Shown one piece after another: positions 8,827-17,866 of a stretch of 64,000 bases of DNA (its first letter is position 1; every line of letters begins with the position of its first letter). Origin of the DNA: Mycobacterium palustre (GTDB lineage Bacteria; Actinomycetota; Actinomycetes; Mycobacteriales; Mycobacteriaceae). The notes below the pieces were generated by a model. It was not told the origin of the DNA and searched no databases. It saw only the letters and a list, made by a program, of their open reading frames with translations. The stretch spans positions 1-64,000 of the forward strand of contig NZ_LQPJ01000070.1 of assembly GCF_002101785.1 (NCBI RefSeq), read 5' to 3'. The translations under genes and the position numbers were made by a program.

Positions 8827-9780
8827 ATGCGCGCCCGCCCGCTCACCCTGCTGGCCGCCGTGGCGGTGGTCACGCTGGTGCTGGCCGGGTGCGACGAGGC
8901 GTTGATCGAGCCGCAGCTGCGGGCGAAGGAGTCCGTCAAGCCGGTGCGCGACACGCCCACCCGGCTGCTGCCCGCCCAGCCCGAGACGGTCCAGCTGCTG
9001 CTCGACGCGGTCAAGGCGCCGACGGCGCCGCAGGCCGTGCCCGGCCCGATCGGCGGCCTGCCGGCCCGCATCCAGCAGGCCATCGACGAGGCCGCCGCGG
9101 GCGGGGCCGCGCTCTCGGTGGCCGTCCTCGACCGCAAGACCCACGAGCTGGTCACCAACGGCAACCCCCAGATCGTCGGGACGGCCTCGGTGGCCAAGCT
9201 GTTCATCGCCGACGATCTGCTGCTGCACGAGTCCGAGGGCAAGACCAGCCTTACCCCCGAGGACCGCCAGGCTTTCGACGCCATGCTGCAATCGTCCGAC
9301 GACGGCGCGGCCGAGAGGTTCTGGGATCAGGGCGGCGCCGGCGCCATCATCACGCAGGTCGCCGCCCGCTACGGGCTGTCGTCCACCGTTCCGCCCAGCG
9401 ACGGGCGCTGGTGGAACACGACGAGCACGCTGACCGACCTCACCCGCTACTACGACATGCTGCTCGACGGGTCGGGCGGGCTGCCGACGCGGGAGGCGGA
9501 GGTCATCGTCAACGACCTGGCCCAGTCCACGCCGACCGGAGTCGACGGCTACCCGCAGCGGTTCGGCATTCCCGACGGCCTGTTCGCCGAGCCGGTGGCG
9601 GTCAAGCAGGGCTGGATGTGCTGCGTCGGGGCGGACTGGATGCACCTGTCGACCGGCGTGATCGGCGCCGATCACCGCTACGTGGTGGTCGTGCAGTCGC
9701 TGCAGGCCTCCGACGACGCGACCGCGCGGCAGACCATCACCCAGGCCGTCAAGACGATATTTCCCAACGGCCGCATCTGA
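8827..9780 (+). CDS. lppW: Lipoprotein LppW, serine beta-lactamase-like fold
   Basis: The 317-residue predicted lipoprotein has a short basic N-terminus and hydrophobic stretch ending in the lipobox LVLAGC, so it is probably anchored outside the membrane through Cys. The body resembles penicillin-recognising/serine beta-lactamase-like proteins: SVAK gives an SxxK motif and KQGW stands where a KTG is expected, so activity is doubtful. The ATG at 8827 was chosen because GGAGGAG lies about ten bases upstream and the lipobox follows at once. An in-frame start at 8746 would spoil the signal peptide. It is convergent with trmD. Confidence 0.88.
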   Translation: MRARPLTLLAAVAVVTLVLAGCDEALIEPQLRAKESVKPVRDTPTRLLPAQPETVQLLLDAVKAPTAPQAVPGPIGGLPARIQQAIDEAAAGGAALSVAVLDRKTHELVTNGNPQIVGTASVAKLFIADDLLLHESEGKTSLTPEDRQAFDAMLQSSDDGAAERFWDQGGAGAIITQVAARYGLSSTVPPSDGRWWNTTSTLTDLTRYYDMLLDGSGGLPTREAEVIVNDLAQSTPTGVDGYPQRFGIPDGLFAEPVAVKQGWMCCVGADWMHLSTGVIGADHRYVVVVQSLQASDDATARQTITQAVKTIFPNGRI

Positions 9781-9793
9781 GCCGGGCGCGCGT

Positions 9794-10480
9794 TCAGTCC
9801 AACAGGTCGGGGCGGCGTTCGCGGGTGCGCCGCAGCGAGACCTCGCGCCGCCAGGCGGCGATCCGCGCATGGTCACCGGACAGCAGGACCTCGGGGACGT
9901 CGAGGCCACGCCAGCTCGGCGGCCGGGTGTAGCTGGGCCCTTCGAGCAGCCGGTCCAGCGCCGGCGAGTGCGAATCGTCGCGGTGCGACGCGGGATTGCC
10001 GATGACCCCGTCGAGCAGCCGCAGCACGGCCTCGATCATCACCACGGCCGCCGACTCCCCGCCCGGCAGCACGTAGTCGCCGATCGAGATTTCCTCGACC
10101 CGCATCCGCCGCGCGGCGTCCTCGACGACCCGCTGGTCGATGCCCTCGTAGCGCCCGCAGGCGAAGACCAGGTGCGCCTCGCTCGCCCAACGCTGCGCGG
10201 TCGCCTGCGTGAACAGCGCGCCCGCCGGGGTGGGGACCACCAAAACCGTTTCCGCCGAACAGATTTCGTCCAGCGCCTCGCCCCACACCGGCGCCTTCAT
10301 CACCATTCCGGGGCCGCCGCCGTACGGCGCATCGTCCACCGAGTGGTGCACGTCGTAGGTCCACCGCCGCAGGTCGTGCACCCGCAAGTCGACCAGGCCC
10401 GATGCGATCGCCTTGCCCGGCAGCGATTGCCGCAACGGATCGAGGTACGACGGGAAGATCGTGACGACGTCGATTCTCAT
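9794..10480 (-). CDS. trmD: tRNA (guanine-N1)-methyltransferase
   Basis: The 228-residue SPOUT-class enzyme methylates G37 of tRNAs with S-adenosylmethionine. Trefoil-knot motifs are visible: [23 protein letters not shown] and [13 protein letters not shown]. The ATG overlaps the rimM stop by four bases (ATGA). It is the last gene of the rpsP-khpA-rimM-trmD operon, a conserved bacterial grouping of ribosome and tRNA maturation functions. Confidence 0.97.
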   Translation of the reverse strand: MRIDVVTIFPSYLDPLRQSLPGKAIASGLVDLRVHDLRRWTYDVHHSVDDAPYGGGPGMVMKAPVWGEALDEICSAETVLVVPTPAGALFTQATAQRWASEAHLVFACGRYEGIDQRVVEDAARRMRVEEISIGDYVLPGGESAAVVMIEAVLRLLDGVIGNPASHRDDSHSPALDRLLEGPSYTRPPSWRGLDVPEVLLSGDHARIAAWRREVSLRRTRERRPDLLD

Positions 10481-11007
10481 GCCAGGTCCAGCAGGCCGTC
10501 CGGCGGATCGATCTCGACCAACCGGTCGTCCAGCGACACCGACGTGACGATCGCGCTGACGAACGGCACCAGCACTTCGTCCTTGCCGGAGCCGGAATCG
10601 CTTCGCACGGCCAGCAATTCACCGGCCGCGGTGTGCAGCACCTCGGCCACGACGCCGACGTCGCGCCCCGTCGTCGTGCGGACCCGCAGGCCCTCGAGTT
10701 GGTGGTCGTAGTAGGTGTCCGGCTCGTCAATGGGCGGCAGGTCGTCGGAGTCGACGACGAACACGCTGCCCCGCAGCGCCTCGGCGGCGTCCCGGTCGTC
10801 GACGCCGGCCAGGCGCAACAGCAGCCGGCCGCCGTGCTCACGCGCCGTGTCGACGACGTAGGTGCCCTCGGCGCCACTGCGAAAATTCTTGGCGCGCAGA
10901 GCATTACCGGGCGCGAACCGGGCGGCGGGATCGTCGGTGCGGATTTCCACCACCACCTCGCCGCTGATGCCGTGCGCCTTGACCACGCGCCCGACGGTCA
11001 ACTCCAA
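10477..11007 (-). CDS. rimM: 16S rRNA processing protein RimM
   Basis: The 176-residue 30S assembly factor binds S19 and helps mature the head of the small subunit. The N-terminal RimM barrel starts [20 protein letters not shown]. The C-terminal PRC barrel contains [11 protein letters not shown] and ends [12 protein letters not shown]. Both are typical, as is the length. It is coupled to trmD by a four-base overlap and lies 18 bp downstream of khpA. Confidence 0.96.
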   Translation of the reverse strand: MELTVGRVVKAHGISGEVVVEIRTDDPAARFAPGNALRAKNFRSGAEGTYVVDTAREHGGRLLLRLAGVDDRDAAEALRGSVFVVDSDDLPPIDEPDTYYDHQLEGLRVRTTTGRDVGVVAEVLHTAAGELLAVRSDSGSGKDEVLVPFVSAIVTSVSLDDRLVEIDPPDGLLDLA

Positions 11008-11025
11008 GGGAGTATCCCCGACCCG

Positions 11026-11268
11026 CTACTGGTCGGTGTCCACCACGTCGACGCGGATGCCGCGGCCGCCGATCCCGGCGACCAGTGTGCGCAACGCGGT
11101 CGCGGTGCGGCCCCCGCGGCCGATCACCTTGCCCAGGTCGTCGGGGTGGACGTGCACCTCGACGGTCCGCCCGCGGCGGCTGGTGACGAGGTCCACGCGG
11201 ACGTCGTCGGGGTTGTCGACGATTCCGCGGACCAGATGCTCGACAGCGTCGACGACGACGGTGCTCAT
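11026..11268 (-). CDS. khpA: KH-domain RNA-binding protein KhpA
   Basis: The 80-residue protein is essentially one KH domain, with the nucleic-acid-binding loop VIGRGGRTA (a GxxG). Orthologues occur between rpsP and rimM in many Gram-positive bacteria and bind RNA broadly. In streptococci the family works with KhpB in controlling cell elongation; the mycobacterial role is inferred only. It starts at the ATG at 11268, six bases after the rpsP stop. Confidence 0.94.
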   Translation of the reverse strand: MSTVVVDAVEHLVRGIVDNPDDVRVDLVTSRRGRTVEVHVHPDDLGKVIGRGGRTATALRTLVAGIGGRGIRVDVVDTDQ

Positions 11269-11274
11269 CGTGGG

Positions 11275-11790
11275 TCAGCTCCCCGCGGCGGGCTGGGCCG
11301 GCTCGGACTGCTCGCCACCCTCGGCGGGTGCCGCGGCCTTCTCGGCCTCGGCGGTGTCGGCCGCGTCGGTGGCGGACTCGTCGGTTTTGGCGGCCTTCTT
11401 GGCCGGGGCTTTCTTCTTCGGCTTGGCGGCCTCGGTGGTGGGCCCGCCCTCGGCCTCGGCCAGCGCGGCGTTGAACAGCTCCAGCTTGGACGGCTTGGGC
11501 GGGGCGACCTTCAGGCTGCCCTCGGCGCCCGGCAGGCCCTTGAACTTCTGCCAGTCACCGGTGATCTTCAGCAGCTTGAGGACGGGCTCGGTGGGCTGAG
11601 CCCCGACGGAAAGCCAGTACTGCGCGCGCTCGGAGTCGATCTCGATGAGGCTCGGCTCTTCCTTGGGGTGGTAGCGGCCGATGACCTCGATCGAGCGGCC
11701 GTCGCGGCGGGTGCGCGCGTCGGCGACGGCGATGCGGTACTGGGGATTGCGGATCTTGCCGAGCCGGGTGAGCTTGATCTTGACAGCCAT
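11275..11790 (-). CDS. rpsP: 30S ribosomal protein S16
   Basis: The 171-residue protein has a canonical S16 domain over the first 80 residues ([32 protein letters not shown]). An Ala/Lys/Glu-rich tail of about 70 residues follows, longer than in most bacteria but usual for mycobacteria. The tail has a low-complexity basic [11 protein letters not shown] block followed by an acidic part. The start at 11790 was chosen at MAVKIK; the open frame begins 12 codons earlier. It is the first gene of its operon. Confidence 0.96.
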   Translation of the reverse strand: MAVKIKLTRLGKIRNPQYRIAVADARTRRDGRSIEVIGRYHPKEEPSLIEIDSERAQYWLSVGAQPTEPVLKLLKITGDWQKFKGLPGAEGSLKVAPPKPSKLELFNAALAEAEGGPTTEAAKPKKKAPAKKAAKTDESATDAADTAEAEKAAAPAEGGEQSEPAQPAAGS

Positions 11791-11832
11791 GGTTAAGCGA
11801 CTTCTCCTGCGGGTGTCACGCTGCAATTCAGC

Positions 11833-11855
11833 GACCCGGGCGGGTTGCCCGGGTC
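11833..11855. other. Perfect 9-bp GC hairpin upstream of rpsP
   Basis: The arms gacccgggc (11833-11841) and gcccgggtc (11847-11855) are exact inverted repeats around a five-base loop. The hairpin lies between the end of the SnoaL-like gene and the rpsP start. On the minus strand no U-run follows it, so it could be a tract-less terminator for the upstream gene or a structure in the rpsP leader. Confidence 0.5.
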
Positions 11856-11965
11856 CGGTTTTGCCTCGCGTGTGTGACCGGACGAACGAGCACCGTCGCG
11901 CGGTGGGTCGTTCGGCGGACAGCCGCCCATTGTGCCAGAGCCGGACCCGTCGGCGGAAATTCCCG

Positions 11966-12412
11966 TCACATCACCTTCTGGAAGACCTTGGTCTCGACCC
12001 GCCGCGTCATCCGCCAACCCTGGGGCGTGCGCACGAACTCGTCGTCGTACCACAGGCCGCAAAACAGCACCTGGTCTTTGTTGTCGGGCGAGTCACCGGG
12101 CAGCACCATCGGGTTGAAACAGATGACCCGTGACGACGCGGTGTCGCCGTCGATGCGCACCGAGAAGTTGCCCAGCATGTGCGCGTAGACGGGGAAGTTG
12201 GGCAGCACCTCCGACAGCCACTTCTTCACCTCCGGATAGCGGCCTTGGATCCCGCCCAGCGCGGTGTAGTCGATGTACGCGTCCTCGGTGAACACGTTGT
12301 CCAGGTCGTCGAATCGGCGGTTGTCGATGGCCGTGGAGTAGTCCACCAGCAGCTGCTGGATCTCCAACCGGTCCGAGATCTCCTCCAGGCTCAGCATGCG
12401 TCGATTCAACAC
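11966..12412 (-). CDS. SnoaL-like NTF2-fold protein (Rv2910c family)
   Basis: The 148-residue protein belongs to the SnoaL_4 group of the NTF2-like superfamily ([20 protein letters not shown], then [14 protein letters not shown]). Such proteins are small enzymes, such as isomerases or dehydratases, or ligand-binding proteins; the substrate is unknown. The GTG at 12412 gives [11 protein letters not shown], close to the M. tuberculosis N-terminus. An upstream in-frame ATG at 12544 would add 44 Arg/Pro-rich residues overlapping the promoter region of the divergent gene, so I rejected it. Confidence 0.83.
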   Translation of the reverse strand: MLNRRMLSLEEISDRLEIQQLLVDYSTAIDNRRFDDLDNVFTEDAYIDYTALGGIQGRYPEVKKWLSEVLPNFPVYAHMLGNFSVRIDGDTASSRVICFNPMVLPGDSPDNKDQVLFCGLWYDDEFVRTPQGWRMTRRVETKVFQKVM

Positions 12413-12558
12413 GATGACTTTCGCCGCCGCGGCCGGTCCATCTCGGCGTGGTGGTCGGGGCGATGGCCGGCGGTGACCGTTTGCCCGAATTTGGGATCGG
12501 TAGCGCCGCGGGTGCGGTCTACTTTTTTCAAGGACCGCCGGCAAACGAAGGAGCCAGC

Positions 12559-12843
12559 ATGAACCGAGCGCGACGATTCCGCCCGGGCAGGGCTGCGATC
12601 GCGGCGGTGGCGACCCCGCTGGTGATGTTCGGCGGGGCGGCGCTGGTCGCGCCCGCCGCGCAGGCCGGCCCGTGCCCGGCCGGGAAATCTTGCCAGCACT
12701 GGTGCCCGGGCGACGCGAACCCGGCGGGCCGGCCGGTCCCGTGGGACGGCAGCGTCTGCCACGACTACTTCTGGGACTACTACGGCGTGCACGACATCGG
12801 CGACGGGGCGTTCTACTCCTGGCGGGACATGCCCTGGCACTGA
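12559..12843 (+). CDS. Small secreted Cys/Trp-rich protein
   Basis: The 94-residue protein has a clear Sec signal peptide: basic MNRARRFRPGR, a hydrophobic core and APAAQA at the cleavage site (about residue 36). The mature part is about 58 residues, with four Cys (CPAGKSC, HWC, SVC) and many Trp/Tyr (WDYYG, FYSW, MPWH). AAGGAG stands well placed before the ATG. I do not recognise a domain. It lies between a divergent SnoaL-like gene and dacB2, 18 bp upstream of the latter, so the two may be co-transcribed. Disulfides would suit the exported location. Confidence 0.8.
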   Translation: MNRARRFRPGRAAIAAVATPLVMFGGAALVAPAAQAGPCPAGKSCQHWCPGDANPAGRPVPWDGSVCHDYFWDYYGVHDIGDGAFYSWRDMPWH

Positions 12844-12861
12844 CCCTTAAACTGTGCGGCC

Positions 12862-13734
12862 ATGCGGAAGCTGATGGCCGCGATCACCGCCCTGCTGACG
12901 GTCGCGGCCGCCGTCGGCCTGCCCGCGGCCTCGGCCGATAGCGCACAGCCGGCCGGTTCGCTTCCCATTCCGGACGGTCCGGCCCAGACGTGGATCGTCG
13001 CCGACCTCGACAGCGGGCAGGTGCTGGCCGAACGCGACGCGAACGTGGCCCACCCGCCGGCGAGCACCATCAAGGTGCTGCTGGCGCTGGTGGCCCTGGA
13101 CCAGGTGAGCCTGGACTCCACCGTGGTCGCCGACGTGGCCGACACCCAGGTCGAGTGCAACTGCGTCGGCATCAAGCCGGGCCGCACCTACACCGCGCGC
13201 CAATTGCTGGACGCGCTGTTGTTGGTCTCGGGCAACGACGCCGCCAACACCCTGGCGCACCTGATGGGCGGCGCCGACGCCACGGTGGCCAAGATGAACG
13301 CCAAGGCCGCGTCGCTGGGAGCGACCAGCACCCACGCCGCGACCCCGTCCGGCCTGGACGGGCCCGGCGGCTCCGGCGCCTCGACGGCGCACGACCTGGC
13401 CGTCATCTTCCGCGCCGCGATGGCCAACCCGGTCTTCGCCCAGATCACCGCCGAGCCGTCGGCGATGTTCCCCGGCGATAACGGCGATCACCCGATCACC
13501 AACCAGGACGAACTGTTGCAGCGCTACCCCGGCGCCATCGGCGGCAAGACGGGCTTCACCAACGCGGCCCGCAAGACCTTCGTCGGCGCGGCCGCCCGCG
13601 GTGGCCGCCGGCTGGTGATCGCGATGATGTACGGGCTGGTCAAGGAGGGTGGCCCGACGTACTGGGACCAGGCCGCCAGCCTGTTCGACTGGGGCTTCGC
13701 GCTCAACCCCGAGGCGGGCGTCGGCTCGCTATAG
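12862..13734 (+). CDS. dacB2: D-alanyl-D-alanine carboxypeptidase (PBP5-like, S11 family)
   Basis: The 290-residue exported peptidoglycan enzyme trims the terminal D-Ala of pentapeptides. The signal peptide ends near ASA (about residue 25). The three active-site motifs of penicillin-binding proteins are intact: STIK (68-71), SGN (124-126) and KTG (230-232). It lacks the C-terminal amphipathic anchor domain of larger PBP5 proteins, as does M. tuberculosis DacB2. Its TAG immediately abuts the convergent TetR stop codon, so transcripts of the two genes probably overlap. Confidence 0.95.
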   Translation: MRKLMAAITALLTVAAAVGLPAASADSAQPAGSLPIPDGPAQTWIVADLDSGQVLAERDANVAHPPASTIKVLLALVALDQVSLDSTVVADVADTQVECNCVGIKPGRTYTARQLLDALLLVSGNDAANTLAHLMGGADATVAKMNAKAASLGATSTHAATPSGLDGPGGSGASTAHDLAVIFRAAMANPVFAQITAEPSAMFPGDNGDHPITNQDELLQRYPGAIGGKTGFTNAARKTFVGAAARGGRRLVIAMMYGLVKEGGPTYWDQAASLFDWGFALNPEAGVGSL

Positions 13735-14343
13735 CCCGGCCGTGTTCGGCAGCGCCGCGCTGAGCAACGCCGTCAGCACCGGGATGCGCCGCTCGGCGAT
13801 CTCGGGTTGCGGCAGCACGCCTTCCACCACCGCTGCCCCGTCGAACACGTTGGTCAGCAACGCCACGACGACCGGGAACGTCTCCGCGGGGAAGTTCTCG
13901 GCGCCCGGCAGCGCGCGGGCGGCCTCGTGGATCTTCGCCGCGTACTGCCCCAGCTCGTGTTGCAAAGTCTCTCTTAGCTTTTCGTCGGTGCGCGCGGCCA
14001 CCAGCAGCTCGTAGAGCACGGCGTTGGTCGGGCCGCTGGTGATGTCGCGCAGGATGGCCAGCGCGGCGCCGAGCGCGGGCCGGTCCGGTGGTATTGCCGG
14101 TAATTCAGCGACCCGCTTGGTGAACGACTCCAGCTGGCGGCGCAGCACCTCCGACGCCGTGGCCGCCATGAAATCGCCCATCGTCTCGAAGTGGCGGAAC
14201 AACGCGCCGACGGACACCCCGGCGCGCTTGGTGATCACGGCGGCCGACGCCCGGGCGTAGCCCACCTCGATGATGGTGGCGATGGCGGCCTCGAGGAGCC
14301 GCCCGACGGTCTCCTGACGGCGCTGCTGCTGGGTTCTGGCCAT
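13729..14343 (-). CDS. TetR family transcriptional regulator
   Basis: The 204-residue repressor-type protein has an N-terminal helix-turn-helix at about 20-60 (VGYARASAAVITKRAGVSVGALFRHF) and a C-terminal all-helical ligand domain. The ATG at 14343 begins one base after the stop of the upstream amidohydrolase, so the two are surely co-transcribed. An alternative ATG at 14352 would overlap that gene. The ligand is unknown; the natural target is the amidohydrolase operon itself. Confidence 0.9.
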   Translation of the reverse strand: MARTQQQRRQETVGRLLEAAIATIIEVGYARASAAVITKRAGVSVGALFRHFETMGDFMAATASEVLRRQLESFTKRVAELPAIPPDRPALGAALAILRDITSGPTNAVLYELLVAARTDEKLRETLQHELGQYAAKIHEAARALPGAENFPAETFPVVVALLTNVFDGAAVVEGVLPQPEIAERRIPVLTALLSAALPNTAGL

Positions 14344-14344
14344 G

Positions 14345-16138
14345 TCACGCACCGACTTTGGCGGCGCTGCGGCCGCGGTGCGGCTCGCCGGCCCGCAGGT
14401 AGCGGCCGGACTTCACGGTGCGGCCGTAGCCCTCCCGGAATTCGCCGCCGCGAAAGACCACGGTCCCGCCGATACCGGTCGCGACGACGGCGTCGTCGTT
14501 GCGGTTGACCATGCGCCGCAGCCCGCCGTAGAACGGCACCTCTTCCTCGTAGTAGCCGTCCACCGAGTCGTCGAGGCCGGCGGGGTCGATCACGACGAAG
14601 TCCGCCCGGTCGCCCTCGCGCAGCGTGCCGGCGTCGATGCCGAACCACTCGGCCAGCTCGCCGGTCAGCCGGTGCACCGCGCGCTCCATCGACAAAAACG
14701 GCGCGCCGGCCCGGTGGGCGTCGCGGGTGCGCTTCAGCAGCTTCAGCGGGAAGTTGTAGAAGGCCATGTTGCGCAGGTGCGCGCCGGCGTCCGAGAAGCC
14801 CATGTGGACGCTCGGCTCGGCGGCGAGCTTGTCGAGCTGCTTGGGCCGGTGGTTGGCGACGACCGTGGTCCACCGGACGTTGCGCTCGCCGTTCTCGACG
14901 AGCACGTCGAGGAACGCGTCGAGCGGGTGCAGCCCGCGCTCGTCGGCGATCGCCCCAAAACTCTTGCCCACCAACGACTTATCCGGGCATTGCACGATGA
15001 CCGCGTCGTGGAAGTCGCGGTGCCACAGCGACGGGCCGAGCTTGACGCGGTCGAACTCGCGCCGGAACCGCCGCCGGTAGTCCTCGTCGGCCAGCAGCTC
15101 GTTGCGCTGCAGCTGGTCGCGCAGGTGCAGCGCCGCGGTGCCCGCGCCGAACTCCTCGAACACCGGCAGGTCGATGCCGTCGGAGTACAGCTCGAACGGC
15201 ACCGGCAGGTGCTGGAACCGCACGGCCGAGCCCAGGATCTTGTTCAGCAGCCGGGTGCCCAGGCCGAAGGTGTGCACGGCCAGCGGCATCGACTTGGCGT
15301 CGGCCGACACCAGCAGGCTCATCCGAACCCCCTTGCGCCACCCCAACATCCGGCTGCTGGACAAAAAGAACAGGATCCCGGACTTGGGGTCGTCGACGTC
15401 GGGGGCGCTTTGCAGGATGCGGCCGCGCTTGCGCAGCACCTCGATCAGCCGGCGCCGCTCGCGCCACGTGGCGAAGGTGGACGGCAGCGCGCGCGACCGG
15501 AACCGGTCGCCGTCGAGCTTGTCGATGGCCGCGTCCATCCCGGACATGCCCAGCATCCCGGCGTCGAGCGCCGCGTCGAGCAGCGCCGCCATCTTCTCCA
15601 GCTCGGCGTCGGTGGGCCGAACGGTCGGGTCGGTGGCGCGGTCGAGCCCCAGCACCGCGGTGCGCAGGTCCGAATGACCGACCAGGGAACCGACGTTGGG
15701 CCCGAGCGGCAAGGAGTCGATCGCCCCGACGTATTCGGCCGCCGTCGACCATGTCTTGTTGGCTTGCAATGCGCCGTGGACGTATTCGCGCGGCACGGCC
15801 TCGACCCGGCTGAACAGGTCCGCGGCGTCCTCGGCGTCGGCGTAGACGGTCGACAGGGAGCAGTTGCCCAGCAGCAACGTGGTGACGCCGTGGCGCACCG
15901 ACTCGCGCAGCCCGGGGTCCAGCAGCACCTCCGCGTCGTAATGGGTGTGCACGTCGATGAAGCCGGGCACGATCCACTTGCCGGCGGCGTCGATGACGTC
16001 GGGGCAGCCGGCCTCGTCGAGCGGCTGGTCCGAAACCGTGGCCACCACCCCGTCGCGGATGCCGAGCGTGCGGGTCTTGGGCGGGCCGCCGGTCCCGTCG
16101 AACCACAGTCCCTGTCGAATGATCACGTCGTAGGCCAC
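14345..16138 (-). CDS. N-acyl-D-amino-acid deacylase-like amidohydrolase
   Basis: The 597-residue metal-dependent hydrolase belongs to the D-aminoacylase/amidohydrolase superfamily. N-terminal beta-sandwich residues (VIIRQGLWFDGTGGP) lead to the metal site GFIDVHTHYDAEV. GNCSLS and FSDAGAHLRNM are typical later motifs, and the C-terminal strand set ends YGRTVKSGRYLRAGE. The substrate is uncertain; N-acyl-D-amino acids or related amides fit. The GTG at 16138 is preceded by GGAGGAAACC, which decides the start. The open frame runs upstream to 16489 without support. It is co-transcribed with the TetR gene. Confidence 0.9.
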   Translation of the reverse strand: MAYDVIIRQGLWFDGTGGPPKTRTLGIRDGVVATVSDQPLDEAGCPDVIDAAGKWIVPGFIDVHTHYDAEVLLDPGLRESVRHGVTTLLLGNCSLSTVYADAEDAADLFSRVEAVPREYVHGALQANKTWSTAAEYVGAIDSLPLGPNVGSLVGHSDLRTAVLGLDRATDPTVRPTDAELEKMAALLDAALDAGMLGMSGMDAAIDKLDGDRFRSRALPSTFATWRERRRLIEVLRKRGRILQSAPDVDDPKSGILFFLSSSRMLGWRKGVRMSLLVSADAKSMPLAVHTFGLGTRLLNKILGSAVRFQHLPVPFELYSDGIDLPVFEEFGAGTAALHLRDQLQRNELLADEDYRRRFRREFDRVKLGPSLWHRDFHDAVIVQCPDKSLVGKSFGAIADERGLHPLDAFLDVLVENGERNVRWTTVVANHRPKQLDKLAAEPSVHMGFSDAGAHLRNMAFYNFPLKLLKRTRDAHRAGAPFLSMERAVHRLTGELAEWFGIDAGTLREGDRADFVVIDPAGLDDSVDGYYEEEVPFYGGLRRMVNRNDDAVVATGIGGTVVFRGGEFREGYGRTVKSGRYLRAGEPHRGRSAAKVGA

Positions 16139-16236
16139 GGTTTCCTCCACCTCATTGGGTGCCGGCAACCGTAACATAGATAGCAAGTGCTCGCAATCTT
16201 TATTCGGGGAAGCGCCCGGCCCGGCAAAACCGCTGG

Positions 16237-17829
16237 TCAGCGGGGCGCGGGCGGGTCCGGCACCGCGACGGCCGGGGGCGTGTCGCCGGTGCGGGTGGCC
16301 ACCGCGGGCGCCCGCAGCACGGCCCCCCGCTGGCCGCACTCGTCGCCGTGCGCGGTCACCGTCATCTCGCCCGCCAACTCCCCCGCCGGCCCCGGCCGCA
16401 GCGACAGCACCTGCGTGGTCGCCTGCGCCGCCGCCACCCCGTCGCGCCCGACACAGGGAAACGTCGAGGGCTCCGGGCGGGAGAGCCATCGGCCGTCACG
16501 GAAGTCGAGGACGACGGGCTGGCCACCGGGCGACTTCGGCCGCGTGTGGTCGGCGTCGTCCAGCAGCACGCCGACGGCCGTGCACGAACCGGCCGCGCAC
16601 GACGAGCGGAACGCCCACCAGGTGTCGACGTCGGGCGGCTGCGGGTCGGGCGTGTGGTCGAACGTCTGCTCGGTGCGCCGCACCTCGAGGCGGTAGGTGC
16701 CTTCGAGCGCGACCGGCGGGGCGGCCGGGTCGCGCGGCGCCGCCGATGGGCCGGTCGGCCGGACGGCCGGGGCGGGCGCGGCCCCGGTCTTGCGGCCGGC
16801 GACCAGGTTCAGCGCGAGCAATCCGGCGACGAGCACCATGGCGGTGACGGCCAGCAGGATCTTGCGCCGGCGCCGGCCTCTCGGCGCGGGCCCGCCCGGC
16901 CGCCGCGGGGCGGGGGGCGCCGCGGAGCTGCCCTGGGGCGCGCGCCGGCCGCGCGCGGGCCGGACCTTGGCGGCGACCTTGCCGGCATCGATGTCGCCGC
17001 GGGAGGGCCGGGCGCGGACGGGATGCTCGCCGACCAGGACGGGATCTCCCCGGCGGTCACCGCCAAAGATGCCGGCTCGGTTGGCCGCCTCGGCGAAGTC
17101 GCGGCAGGTCTCGAACCGGTCGGCGGGTTCTGCGGCGAGCGCCCGGGCGAACACGCGGTCGAGGCGCGCCAGTTCCGGGCGTTGGTCGCTGAGCCTGGGC
17201 GGCTCCTGGCCCGGTGGCGGCGGCGCGCCGGTCAGCAGGTGGAAGGCGCTGGCGGCCAGCGCGTACTGGTCGGCGCGCCCGTCGAGGAGGCCGCCGCGCA
17301 AGCGTTCGGGCGCGGCGTAGCCCGCCGTGCCGCGTCCAGGCGCTATCCCGAAGTCGGACACCAGGATCCGCTGCTCGCCCTCGTCGCGGCCCGGCAGCAA
17401 GATGTTGGCGGGTTTGACGTCACCGTGCAGCACACCGCGCTCGTGCGCGTGGTCGAGGGCGGCCGCGACGGCGGTCACGACGGCAAGCGCCTCCCCCACC
17501 GGGGCGACCGCCGGGAATCGATCGGTGATCAGCCGCGCGGCGTTGATCCCGTCGACGTAATCCATGACGACGTAAAGCTGGCCGTCGAACTCGCCGCGGT
17601 CGCTCACGTCGACGATGTGCGGGTGGCGAAGGCTTGCCGCGACCGGGCTCTCGGCCAGAAAGCGCCGGCGGAATCCCTCGTCGCCGGACAGCGCCGGCGT
17701 CAGAACCTTGAGGACCTGCCAGCGCGACCGTCGGGGGTCCTGGGCGAGGTAGACCGCGCCGGTCGCTCCAGCACCCAGCCTCCGCGCGACGATGCATCCG
17801 GCGAACGACGCACCGCTGGCCAACGCCAT
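16237..17829 (-). CDS. pknI: Serine/threonine protein kinase PknI-like
   Basis: The 530-residue single-pass membrane kinase has an N-terminal kinase lobe with glycine loop GAGATGAV, Lys41 in VLKVL, catalytic loop HGDVKPAN (135-142) and DFG at 159-161. A Pro/Arg-rich linker leads to a membrane helix at about 323-345. An outer domain of about 180 residues follows (PQPPDVDTWWAFRSSC). It matches M. tuberculosis PknI in layout but has Gly where RD kinases carry Arg, so activation-loop control should differ. Asp137, Lys41 and DFG are intact, so catalysis is plausible. Division and stress roles are known only from M. tuberculosis work. Confidence 0.9.
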   Translation of the reverse strand: MALASGASFAGCIVARRLGAGATGAVYLAQDPRRSRWQVLKVLTPALSGDEGFRRRFLAESPVAASLRHPHIVDVSDRGEFDGQLYVVMDYVDGINAARLITDRFPAVAPVGEALAVVTAVAAALDHAHERGVLHGDVKPANILLPGRDEGEQRILVSDFGIAPGRGTAGYAAPERLRGGLLDGRADQYALAASAFHLLTGAPPPPGQEPPRLSDQRPELARLDRVFARALAAEPADRFETCRDFAEAANRAGIFGGDRRGDPVLVGEHPVRARPSRGDIDAGKVAAKVRPARGRRAPQGSSAAPPAPRRPGGPAPRGRRRRKILLAVTAMVLVAGLLALNLVAGRKTGAAPAPAVRPTGPSAAPRDPAAPPVALEGTYRLEVRRTEQTFDHTPDPQPPDVDTWWAFRSSCAAGSCTAVGVLLDDADHTRPKSPGGQPVVLDFRDGRWLSRPEPSTFPCVGRDGVAAAQATTQVLSLRPGPAGELAGEMTVTAHGDECGQRGAVLRAPAVATRTGDTPPAVAVPDPPAPR

Positions 17830-17866
17830 CGAACGATCCTATCCGCGATCGCGACGCCGCGCCCGT

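Noticed and set aside
8714..8905. Small open frame upstream of lppW
   Set aside because: It overlaps the lppW signal sequence in another frame and has no ribosome site or conserved pattern.
11827..11965. Riboswitch in the rpsP leader
   Set aside because: Only a simple 9-bp hairpin is visible; no known aptamer pattern is recognisable.
13729..13734. Frameshift or fusion between dacB2 and the TetR gene
   Set aside because: The two genes are convergent; their stop codons simply abut within six bases.
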